This document shows positions 25,112-31,128 of a stretch of DNA of 49,874 bases, piece by piece (position 1 is the first letter of the stretch; each line of letters starts with the position of its first letter). Both the position numbers and the translations under genes were made by a program. This stretch comes from a virus: the IMG/VR virus record IMGVR_UViG_3300005513_000317, positions 1 to 49,874 of that record. One strand, given 5' to 3'. Under the pieces are notes generated by a model, which searched no databases, had not been told where the DNA came from, and was given only the letters and a program-made list of their open reading frames with translations.

Positions 25112-25270
25112 TTTGTGCCGCTGCCCGCGCCATCGAAAACCCGATGTTCTGGGGAAGGAGTCAGGCCTTCTACGTCAGCGGCTGCCGGCCTTTGGCCCGA
25201 GTGAACCGGCTATCGGGTGAGTGAAGCGCAAAACGCTACAATGGGCAGATCACAATAAAAAGGAAACGCC

Positions 25271-25519
25271 ATGCCAGCAACAACCGTTCATATCAGCATC
25301 GTTACGGCGATCGGCTCGTTCGCCACAGCATTGACCGCAATCGCTTTGGGCTACTTACTTATTGCCAGCGGCGCCGATCAAGAGCCTGCGACGATGACCA
25401 TCAAGGCCGGCAGTGCCGAGATAAATTTGTTTAGCTTTGTCCCCGGACTTCTCTTCGCATTTTTTGGATGTGGGCTTGCAGCATGGACGGTCCATAGACT
25501 GATCGGCAAGTCGAAGTGA
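25271..25519 (+). CDS. Two-span membrane protein (moron)
   Basis: This 82-residue protein has two transmembrane segments (about residues 8-33 and 53-75) separated by a short polar loop with GADQEPATMTIKAGSAE. AAGGA precedes the ATG by about 6 bases, and a possible -10 (TACAAT, 25237-25242) lies upstream. It is on the strand opposite to the tRNAs and late genes. No family was recognised; a lysogeny-expressed membrane function is plausible. Confidence 0.65.
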   Translation: MPATTVHISIVTAIGSFATALTAIALGYLLIASGADQEPATMTIKAGSAEINLFSFVPGLLFAFFGCGLAAWTVHRLIGKSK

Positions 25520-25538
25520 CCTGCCGAGTATTCAGAAT

Positions 25539-25570
25539 AAAAAAGCCCGCGACCGTTTCCGGCTGCGGGC
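25539..25570 (-). terminator. Terminator of the tRNA transcript
   Basis: On the minus strand GCCCGC/GCGGGC with a small inner stem is followed by TTTTTT, 31 bases after the 3' CCA of the tRNA-Gly gene. Confidence 0.82.
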
Positions 25571-25600
25571 AAGTCCGACCCGAAGGTAGGAGGAGACACC

Positions 25601-25674
25601 TGGAGCGTCGACAGGGAATCGAACCCTGGTATTAGGCTTGGAAGGCTGCTGCTCTACCACTGAGCTATTGACGC
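25601..25674 (-). tRNA. tRNA-Gly(TCC), possibly degenerate
   Basis: The 74-base gene encodes a D-arm (GCTC/GAGC), loop CTTCCAA with anticodon TCC, T-arm CAGGG-TTCGATT-CCCTG and a genomic 3' TCCA. The acceptor stem has one mismatch at 6-67. The anticodon stem GCAGC/GCCTA pairs only in its two loop-proximal base pairs. It follows the tRNA-Met gene by 4 bases in the same transcript. The body looks like a real tRNA-Gly, but the defective anticodon stem makes activity uncertain. Confidence 0.75.
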
Positions 25675-25678
25675 AATA

Positions 25679-25754
25679 TGGTTGCAGGGGCTAGATTTGA
25701 ACCAACGACCTTCAGGTTATGAGCCTGACGAGCTGCCAACTGCTCTACCCTGCC
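25679..25754 (-). tRNA. Initiator-type tRNA-Met(CAT)
   Basis: The 76-base gene has anticodon CAT in loop CTCATAA, T-loop TTCAAAT and an encoded CCA. It shows initiator features. Position 1 (G) and 72 (A) cannot form a Watson-Crick pair while pairs 2-71 to 7-66 are intact. The D-stem has A11:U24. The anticodon stem ends in G30G31:C39C40, with A29-U41 replacing the third G-C pair. Prophage-encoded initiator tRNAs are uncommon. It may offset altered host initiator levels during lytic growth. Confidence 0.9.
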
Positions 25755-25880
25755 TTGTTCTTGCCGGTGACAGCGTCCGGCGCGGTAAGCATGCGACAGG
25801 TGCACACCCGCTGCTACAGCTAGTCATCGCTCACCGGTGGTCCATGCCTTGAATCGGCATGGGTCGGGTTTCGCGTGGCC
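25755..25880. other. Gene-free leader with inverted repeats upstream of the tRNAs
   Basis: No credible gene is seen here. Two features stand out: a 7-bp inverted repeat CCGGTGA (25764-25770) / TCACCGG (25831-25837) about 60 bases apart, and a tight hairpin CCATGCC/GGCATGG (25842-25862) just after the stop of the gene at 25881. The hairpin lacks a T-run. These could be tRNA-precursor processing signals or a small structured RNA. Confidence 0.4.
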
Positions 25881-26126
25881 TTATTCGGCCGGGGTGAAAT
25901 CGACGTAGTACTTTTCGCCTGCCTTGAGCTTGCCGATCAGTTCCGGGTTGGCAATAGTGATGCTGCAGTTCGCGGATGGCGAGAACTTGGCAAAGGTGTT
26001 GTCTTCGTCGCTGCCGTCATCAGGGTATGGCGTGGACTTCGAAACGGCAGAGAAATTCACGCGCTCGGACGTGGGGCCGAACGATTCGACACTGGTGACG
26101 ACAAACTTGGCGCGCATCTTAGGCAT
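25881..26126 (-). CDS. Small conserved-looking phage protein
   Basis: This 81-residue protein (MRAKFVVTSVESFGPTSERVNFSAVSKS...TFAKFSPSANCSITIANPELIGKLKAGEKYYVDFTPAE) looks like a compact beta protein of a type common in phages of Proteobacteria, with no known function. It is flanked by terminators upstream (26144-26221) and by the tRNAs downstream, and has AGGAG before the ATG. Confidence 0.75.
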   Translation of the reverse strand: MPKMRAKFVVTSVESFGPTSERVNFSAVSKSTPYPDDGSDEDNTFAKFSPSANCSITIANPELIGKLKAGEKYYVDFTPAE

Positions 26127-26143
26127 AACGGCTCCTGAAAATG

Positions 26144-26164
26144 AAAAAGCCGCTCGGAGGCGGC
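26144..26164 (-). terminator. Hairpin-U-tract module before the gene at 25881
   Basis: On the minus strand GCCGC/GCGGC with a 6-base loop is followed by TTTTT, then CAGGAG, the ribosome binding site of the downstream gene. Confidence 0.75.
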
Positions 26165-26185
26165 AGGAATATGGCGTGAGAAATG

Positions 26186-26221
26186 AAAAAAGCCCCGACC
26201 GGTGAGGGATCGAGGCTTTTT
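26186..26221 (-). terminator. Terminator at the end of the leftward early operon
   Basis: An imperfect stem GCC-CGA / TCG-GGC type pairing closes over GGTGAGG. Runs of A on one side and T on the other make it usable in both directions; on the minus strand it ends in TTTTTTC. Confidence 0.68.
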
Positions 26222-26273
26222 CTAAACCGTTTTACTTTTCTCTGGACGAGCAAAAACGGCCTGTGAGCGAAAT

Positions 26274-26810
26274 TTACCCAAACAATGTTCGCGTTGCAAG
26301 GTTTTTCTTCAATTTCGGTTCCAAAATCGCAACGGCCTCGGCGTAGACGACTGCCAAGTCGGCGTTAGGATAGTTCCACACCCGGGCTAGGCCGAACTTC
26401 TTTTTGAACGCCCAGAGGTGGATTGCGCGCATGCCGTCCATCATCGCCTCGGTTGCCTCGGCTATCTCGATGTCGCGCTTGATGGCGCTGGCGTCGCCTT
26501 CGCTCTCAGCCCGGCTGCCTCCCTTCGCGCCCAAGTCGCGATCATTCAGCGTCATCCACCAGCCCCAGAGGGCAAGGCAGTACTCAGCGGGGTCGCGTTG
26601 ACGCTCCTGGCTTGGTATTTTTGATCGTTGCAGCATGGTGTTTCCCTCCGATTCAATGTATTGCCGGCATCGTGTGCCGTGTTTCCTGCCTTTGGTGCAG
26701 GTGTCTCTGTCGAACACCTTGACGGCGAAGGCGCAGCCCTTGCATGTCCTGGCTTCGCGGTCCAGCAGCTGTTCCAGCGGGTCGCGGTAGGCGTGGCGCG
26801 GCAGGGTCAT
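26274..26810 (-). CDS. Cys-rich protein at the end of the early operon; possible late regulator
   Basis: This 178-residue protein has an N-terminal cysteine cluster (TCKGCAF, DTCTKG, TRCRQYI; about residues 22-50) likely to bind zinc. A second part (from about residue 59, SKIPSQERQRDPAEYCLALWGWWMTLNDRDLGAKGG) resembles small phage proteins of unknown role. An internal Met59 with GGAGGG upstream could start a second, shorter product. It is the last gene of the early leftward operon, where lambda-like phages place the Q late activator, so a late-gene regulator is a reasonable inference. Confidence 0.7.
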   Translation of the reverse strand: MTLPRHAYRDPLEQLLDREARTCKGCAFAVKVFDRDTCTKGRKHGTRCRQYIESEGNTMLQRSKIPSQERQRDPAEYCLALWGWWMTLNDRDLGAKGGSRAESEGDASAIKRDIEIAEATEAMMDGMRAIHLWAFKKKFGLARVWNYPNADLAVVYAEAVAILEPKLKKNLATRTLFG

Positions 26811-26923
26811 GTGCCGCTCCGGAAATTGGCACAGCGCACTCGACCTCGGTACAACTTGTTCTTGATCCGGATGCGCCGTAGCAGCTTTGCACGCAGGTTT
26901 GCGATTTGGTGCAAGTTGCTCAT
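26807..26923 (-). CDS. Basic 38-residue microprotein
   Basis: This small frame starts with ATG at 26923, overlapping the RusA stop as ATGA, and ends at 26807, overlapping the next ATG as ATGA. The product is strongly basic (12 Arg/Lys of 38). The double ATGA overlap exactly bridges the two neighbours, which argues for a translated frame; function is unknown. Confidence 0.55.
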   Translation of the reverse strand: MSNLHQIANLRAKLLRRIRIKNKLYRGRVRCANFRSGT

Positions 26924-27384
26924 GCTGGGAAGTCCGCGAAAAGCAACTCCTGCGGCTGCTCGACCGACAAAGGCGTGATGGTTACGACGACGCGCGCGCC
27001 ATCTGCATCAGGCTCTGCGCGCTCGGCGACAATGCGTCGCACCCACTTGTCGTCTTCGAACACCACGCCCTTGAACGCGTCGAGCAGTACCTTCTGCGCG
27101 TTGTCCAGATCGATGCAACGCACGCTGTCGTCCCACGTTGCGCCATCGACGCGCATGCGCTTTTGCCAATCCTGCGGCCGTGCAGGGTACAGGCGATAGC
27201 AGACCTCAACGCGTCCAGCGAGCGGCTTGCGGATACCGGCGCGCCAGCAAAACATTTTGACGTCGGCCTTGAACTGCTTGGCTTCCTTGGTCGGCACGAT
27301 CATTGAATGGCCGTTGATGATGACCGGGCGCCAGTACTTGTTCGCGCTAAGCGGGTACGGCAAAGTGATGGTGATCGGATTCAT
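26920..27384 (-). CDS. rusA: RusA-like Holliday junction resolvase
   Basis: This 154-residue protein matches RusA: an N-terminal ITLPYPLSANKYWRP, then CIDLDNAQKVLLDAFKGVVFEDDKWV with the conserved Asp residues that bind Mg. It cuts four-way junctions and is common in phages, where it resolves branched replication intermediates before packaging. ATGA overlaps link it to both neighbours. Confidence 0.93.
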   Translation of the reverse strand: MNPITITLPYPLSANKYWRPVIINGHSMIVPTKEAKQFKADVKMFCWRAGIRKPLAGRVEVCYRLYPARPQDWQKRMRVDGATWDDSVRCIDLDNAQKVLLDAFKGVVFEDDKWVRRIVAERAEPDADGARVVVTITPLSVEQPQELLFADFPA

Positions 27385-27620
27385 ACGCTCCCCTGGGCAA
27401 TGGCCATGAAAAGGATGCCCATCGCGCGTGCCAAATCGCAGGGCGCGCCAGCAGTTTGGCGCTTGAGAGCGCCATCGACGGTTTCGTAGACGATGAAAAC
27501 TGTACGCAGATCGGAGAAGGTGCCGGCCTCGACGGCGTCGGCCTGCTCGCGCAGATGCTTGGCGATATCGTCGTTTGTCGGAGCGAAGCCGTTGAGCGGC
27601 AGTTTGGTCAGGTTACTCAT
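27381..27620 (-). CDS. Hypothetical early protein, 79 aa
   Basis: This small soluble protein (NDDIAKHLREQADAVEAGTFSDLRTVFIVYETVDGALKRQTAG) is in ATGA overlap with both neighbours. The pattern IAKHLREQADAVEAG...FIV resembles small uncharacterised phage proteins found near replication genes. No function can be assigned. Confidence 0.72.
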   Translation of the reverse strand: MSNLTKLPLNGFAPTNDDIAKHLREQADAVEAGTFSDLRTVFIVYETVDGALKRQTAGAPCDLARAMGILFMAIAQGSV

Positions 27621-27916
27621 GGCATTGGCTCCTTCATGATGATTTCGTAAAGGCGCTCGGCACCGTGATCGCGCAAGCCTTTGAGCAGGTGCGCGAACTT
27701 CATCTGAAAAACCTCCAGCCGACGAAGTTCATCCTGAGCTTTAAGGACAATGTCACGCTCGCCTTCATACGGAATCATGTGCTGTTTGTTCCCAAGCACG
27801 AAGTGATGAAAGAAATAGGCGTCCTCTGGCGAAGCGGTGTCTTTCGGCAGTGCCTTTAGAGCTTTGCCCAGCATCTCGGACAAGGACTTGGTTTTGGCGA
27901 TGTCATCAATCAGCAT
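27617..27916 (-). CDS. Hypothetical early protein, 99 aa
   Basis: This 99-residue, mostly helical, charged protein is without recognisable motif. Its stop overlaps the next gene start as ATGA. Part of the dense early operon. Confidence 0.68.
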   Translation of the reverse strand: MLIDDIAKTKSLSEMLGKALKALPKDTASPEDAYFFHHFVLGNKQHMIPYEGERDIVLKAQDELRRLEVFQMKFAHLLKGLRDHGAERLYEIIMKEPMP

Positions 27917-27928
27917 TTCGTCGCCCTC

Positions 27929-28141
27929 TCAATGCCCACACGGCAGGGCGCCGCGTGCGTCTGTCTTGGCGCCGCAGCTGACGCAGGTCAGCGTGCCGCC
28001 GTTGAGCGCAGCCGCAGCCATCACGGGCGCAGCACGCTCAAATTCGAGATTGATCGCGGCGATGTCAGCGTTGACGGTGCGCAACGCCTGCTGGAAACCA
28101 GCTTCCGCGCACAGCTCTGCCCAGCTCCATATGCGGTTCAT
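27929..28141 (-). CDS. Small protein with C-terminal zinc-ribbon-like motif
   Basis: This 70-residue protein has a helical first part and ends in TCVSCGAKTDARGALPCGH, a CxxC...CxH arrangement that could bind one zinc ion. The start overlaps the upstream stop as ATGA. A DNA- or protein-binding accessory role in replication is possible but not shown. Confidence 0.68.
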   Translation of the reverse strand: MNRIWSWAELCAEAGFQQALRTVNADIAAINLEFERAAPVMAAAALNGGTLTCVSCGAKTDARGALPCGH

Positions 28142-28734
28142 ACGTGGTGTCCTTCGGCCGGCGCAGCATCTTTGGCCGGTGCCACGATCAGCAGGCCGAA
28201 CGGATCAGTACCGACGGCTTCAGGCGTGCGTGACTCACCGGTGAATGGGTTGTAGAGCCAAGCCACCATGCCGTGCCATTCGCGGTATTGGCGCGCCTCG
28301 GACGGATACACCTCGCGCATGCCGTCCTTCGGGTCGTAGACCATCAGCGGAGGCGGCACCATCCCAAGTTCCTGCTTCTTGAGCCTTTCGCACTCAGCTG
28401 CCCAGTCCTGTGCCTTTTCCTTCCATTGGGCCGCGCTGCCGAAGCTGTCGCCGGGCGGGTCAACCTCGCGGAAGTCTGGATCCAGATCGAACATGCGCTC
28501 GAAATCACCCTTGGCGATGAATGCGGTGTGTCCATCGCTGAAGTCAACGAAGTACCCGCCAGCCTCAGGGCGATGGAACTCAAACCAATTGCGCCCAACA
28601 TCCAAGAACACCAACTTGCCATCAGCATCGACGACCTCGATTCGCGTGTTGTGCATGCCCTCCGGGTACGTGTCGGTGATCCGCCCCGCGGCAACTGTGC
28701 GCTTGCATTGGTAAATCGCCAGATTATTTTTCAT
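28138..28734 (-). CDS. Hypothetical early protein, 198 aa
   Basis: This 198-residue soluble protein has a beta-rich first part (RTVAAGRITDTY...VVDADGKLVFLDVGRNWFEFHRPEAGGYFVDFSDGHTAFIAKGDFERMF) and a helical charged middle. No catalytic motif was recognised. The start overlaps the upstream reading frame by 11 bp. Confidence 0.68.
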   Translation of the reverse strand: MKNNLAIYQCKRTVAAGRITDTYPEGMHNTRIEVVDADGKLVFLDVGRNWFEFHRPEAGGYFVDFSDGHTAFIAKGDFERMFDLDPDFREVDPPGDSFGSAAQWKEKAQDWAAECERLKKQELGMVPPPLMVYDPKDGMREVYPSEARQYREWHGMVAWLYNPFTGESRTPEAVGTDPFGLLIVAPAKDAAPAEGHHV

Positions 28735-28906
28735 TTTGCTTACTCTCCTTCATCGCTTCGATAATCTCTTCTCGGGTCGGTGCGCCCTTTGTTCGTTGAA
28801 TCGTTGCCAACATGCGTTCCTGCAATTCCCGGCTCGGCCTAGCGCTGGCGACCAGCCGGACGCAGTCAGCCAGCTTGGTCAGGTCGTAGCGGCCGCTGGG
28901 CCTCAT
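28724..28906 (-). CDS. Hypothetical early protein, 60 aa
   Basis: This short helical protein (RYDLTKLADCVRLVASARPSRELQERMLATIQRTKG) starts at 28906, where the ATG overlaps the upstream stop as ATGA. A longer frame to 28987 lies inside the upstream gene and is unlikely. Function unknown. Confidence 0.62.
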   Translation of the reverse strand: MRPSGRYDLTKLADCVRLVASARPSRELQERMLATIQRTKGAPTREEIIEAMKESKQNEK

Positions 28907-29121
28907 GGCTTGGCCTTCCTGCTGTCCCACATCCAGCAGAAAACCTTTCCTGTCGCTGGCGCTGAATCCTTCGGCAAGACCAAGCATGTGACCGATTTCT
29001 CAGTCGCGTCCAAAACCAGATACCTACGCCCGGTGCGCGTCATCAGCTCGTCGCCCGCCTCAGGCATAACGTCGTGCCACCGGCTGACACGAAACTTGAC
29101 GCGATCCCAAGCGCTTTTCAT
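28903..29121 (-). CDS. Hypothetical early protein, 72 aa
   Basis: This 72-residue basic protein (AWDRVKFRVSRWHDVMPEAGDELMTRTGRRYLVLDATEKSVTCLVLPKD) has a beta-rich, SH3-like look typical of small phage proteins. It follows the acyl carrier protein gene by 9 bp. Function unknown. Confidence 0.66.
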   Translation of the reverse strand: MKSAWDRVKFRVSRWHDVMPEAGDELMTRTGRRYLVLDATEKSVTCLVLPKDSAPATGKVFCWMWDSRKAKP

Positions 29122-29130
29122 GACCCGCCG

Positions 29131-29367
29131 TTAGAGCGCGTTGATGTAGTCGATCGCCTGCTGGACGGTCTTGATCTTGTCCGCGCTCTCATCGGTGATC
29201 TCAATGTCGAATTCATCCTCGATCTGCATGATCAGTTCGACCTGGTCGAGTGAATCGCCGTCGAGGTCATCCAAGAAATTGGATTCGGGCTTCACGGAGT
29301 CGACGTCACGGTTGAACTGGTCAGCGACGACTCGGATGACGCGCTGTGGAACGTTTTCGTGCTTCAT
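29131..29367 (-). CDS. acpP: Phage-encoded acyl carrier protein
   Basis: This 78-residue acidic protein has the full acyl carrier protein pattern: VIRVVADQFNRDVDSVKPESNFLDDLDGDSLDQVELIMQ with the DSL motif and Ser39 as the 4'-phosphopantetheine site, then EDEFDIEI and a final helix. Length equals bacterial AcpP. It has a strong AAGGAG ribosome binding site and sits among replication genes. A phage ACP could redirect fatty-acid or lipid A synthesis, or serve as a scaffold for a host enzyme; which one cannot be told here. Confidence 0.9.
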   Translation of the reverse strand: MKHENVPQRVIRVVADQFNRDVDSVKPESNFLDDLDGDSLDQVELIMQIEDEFDIEITDESADKIKTVQQAIDYINAL

Positions 29368-29396
29368 GGGGTATCTCCTTCGGTTGGTGGTGGTGA

Positions 29397-30131
29397 TCAG
29401 GCCGTGCAGCCGTTTGCAATCGCTTGCTGCGCCTGCTGCACGATGTAAAGCGTCAGGCTCTTGTCGCCGCGCGCATCGCGCTCAAGGATCAATTCCGCCC
29501 AGCGCAAGCCAGTTGGAACGCCACCGCGACCGACACGCGTGGTGAATTCAGTGGTGATTTCCTTGCACTCAGCGACCTTCTCCGGCGTCACAGGAGCCAT
29601 TTCGATGCGAGGCGCGATGCTGACAGTCGGCACCGGATCAATCGGCCCGGCAAGCACTGCATCCATCGCGGCGGAGAAACGGGGGCGCAGCTTGTCGTGC
29701 TGCAGGTTCATCATTTCGTGATAGCCGACCTTCTGTGCGGCCCAGTAGATGGCCGGGTTCGACCAGACGTCCTTGCCGTCATTGCGCGCCTTCAGTTGCG
29801 TCAGCGCTTCGTTGATCGCGGCGTCAAGGTCTGGTGCGGAACGGCAGCGAGCCAAGAACTCGGGCCAGTTCGGGGCGTACACAGACCGTTCGCATGCAGC
29901 CAGGCCACGCTTGATGTCCGGCATGCGTAAGCCATGCGAGCGGATTTTCTCCAGCCATGAGGCTTTCGTGTGCTCAATGCCGGTGTCCTTTCCGTCCACG
30001 ACATGACCGCTGCGGAATTTGTCCAGAAACTGGTTCCCAAACATGCCGTACAGTTCGGCAAAAAGCATTTCCATGGGATCAATCTTCGACATTGCCTGTT
30101 GCTCCGTCGATCGTGACAGTTCTTTGCTCAT
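29397..30131 (-). CDS. Replication protein P-like helicase loader
   Basis: This 244-residue protein follows the DUF1376 initiator, the O-P order of lambdoid replication modules. Its core (FAELYGMFGNQFLDKF...KASWLEKIRSHGLRMPDIKRGLAACERSVYAPNWPEFLARCR) is the signature of phage P-like loaders that bring DnaB to the origin. The ATG at 30131 with GGAGG overlaps the upstream gene by 53 bp. Confidence 0.87.
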   Translation of the reverse strand: MSKELSRSTEQQAMSKIDPMEMLFAELYGMFGNQFLDKFRSGHVVDGKDTGIEHTKASWLEKIRSHGLRMPDIKRGLAACERSVYAPNWPEFLARCRSAPDLDAAINEALTQLKARNDGKDVWSNPAIYWAAQKVGYHEMMNLQHDKLRPRFSAAMDAVLAGPIDPVPTVSIAPRIEMAPVTPEKVAECKEITTEFTTRVGRGGVPTGLRWAELILERDARGDKSLTLYIVQQAQQAIANGCTA

Positions 30132-31128
30132 GCTTGCCTCCGAGGCCTATGGATGCGGCGGCTGCCGCGCGGGATTTGTCTTTGCTGCTGGGGGTATTGC
30201 GGGGTGCTTTGGCACCTGCCACGTTCATGGCGTCGGCGTCAGCCTTCCAGTTGCGGATAAAACCGATTACGAAGTTCGGCGATATCGCCTCATTCGGCTT
30301 TTTCTTTTTCGCGTCTGCACAAGCGGCATGCAGAGTGGCGAGAAAAACGCCCTGCCTGGCGAGTTCGACGATGTTGAGATTCCCAGGGCCGGCGTTGATG
30401 CCGTAGGACCGCATAACGATGCAGATTTGCCCGACGTCATGGCACGCGGCGGGGTCGGAATTGACCCCTACTAAGGCTGAATCATGTGTGTCGGTTCCGA
30501 TATAGGGTTTACTTAACTGTCCCTTACACTGTCCCTGTCCCTTATTAGCAATCTCACTTTTGTCACTGGTAGACGTATCGCCTGTCTCGCTTGTAGACGC
30601 ATCTGTAGACGCTTGCCTGTCTACATTTGCAGCGTCAATAGCGTCCTGTAACAGACCTTCCAAAACCTCAATACCTGCCCCTTTAGGCGGCGTCACGCCT
30701 AGCTCTCGGAGCTGTTGGCATAGTTCTTTTACGCGCAAGCGCCACCGTGTTTGGCGGTCGTCTTTGTTCTTCGCTTTTTCTTCGTATTCCTCGCGGCCTT
30801 CCCAAGCTCGGACGGCATTTTCCGCAATAGTTTTGTGATAAAGACGGCCGTCGCTGCACAAAATCCAGCCGCGAAGTGCCATGGCTTTTACTTTTTTCCA
30901 GTTTTTTGCGCGAGAAAGATCCGCAAGAACGATGTCGTCGTTAGGCAAACTTCCACCTGGAATTTGATTCCAGCTCTTGCACCAAAGCGCCACGGCGGCC
31001 TTGAATTCATCGCCAGTGCTCCGGATAAACAGATCCGAATCCATCAGCGTGACAACCTGCAGCGGCATGAATGGAAGGCCGCGCAAATCGCAGTCGGCCG
31101 GCGTCAACGGGGTTGGTAATTCGGTCAT
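30079..31128 (-). CDS. DUF1376-type replication initiator (O-like)
   Basis: This 349-residue protein opens with the DUF1376 domain (about residues 12-105: RGLPFMPLQVVTLMDSDLFIRSTGDEFKAAVALWCKSWNQIPGGSLPND...MALRGWILCSDGRLYHKTIAENA). A low-complexity Ser/Thr/Asp linker (about 168-190) and a C-terminal part follow. Such proteins precede P-like loaders and act as phage replication initiators. The linker is encoded by the repeated DNA noted at 30568-30627, which may be the origin. Confidence 0.86.
   Translation of the reverse strand: MTELPTPLTPADCDLRGLPFMPLQVVTLMDSDLFIRSTGDEFKAAVALWCKSWNQIPGGSLPNDDIVLADLSRAKNWKKVKAMALRGWILCSDGRLYHKTIAENAVRAWEGREEYEEKAKNKDDRQTRWRLRVKELCQQLRELGVTPPKGAGIEVLEGLLQDAIDAANVDRQASTDASTSETGDTSTSDKSEIANKGQGQCKGQLSKPYIGTDTHDSALVGVNSDPAACHDVGQICIVMRSYGINAGPGNLNIVELARQGVFLATLHAACADAKKKKPNEAISPNFVIGFIRNWKADADAMNVAGAKAPRNTPSSKDKSRAAAAASIGLGGKHEQRTVTIDGATGNVED
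30568..30627. repeat. Short direct repeats inside initiator gene, candidate replication origin
   Basis: TGTAGACGCATC (30592-30603) and TGTAGACGCTTG (30604-30615) are adjacent, and GGTAGACGTATC lies at 30568-30579, in the same 12-bp phase. An inverted TGTCTACA follows at about 30618-30625. In lambdoid phages, iterons bound by the initiator lie inside its own gene. Confidence 0.5.
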
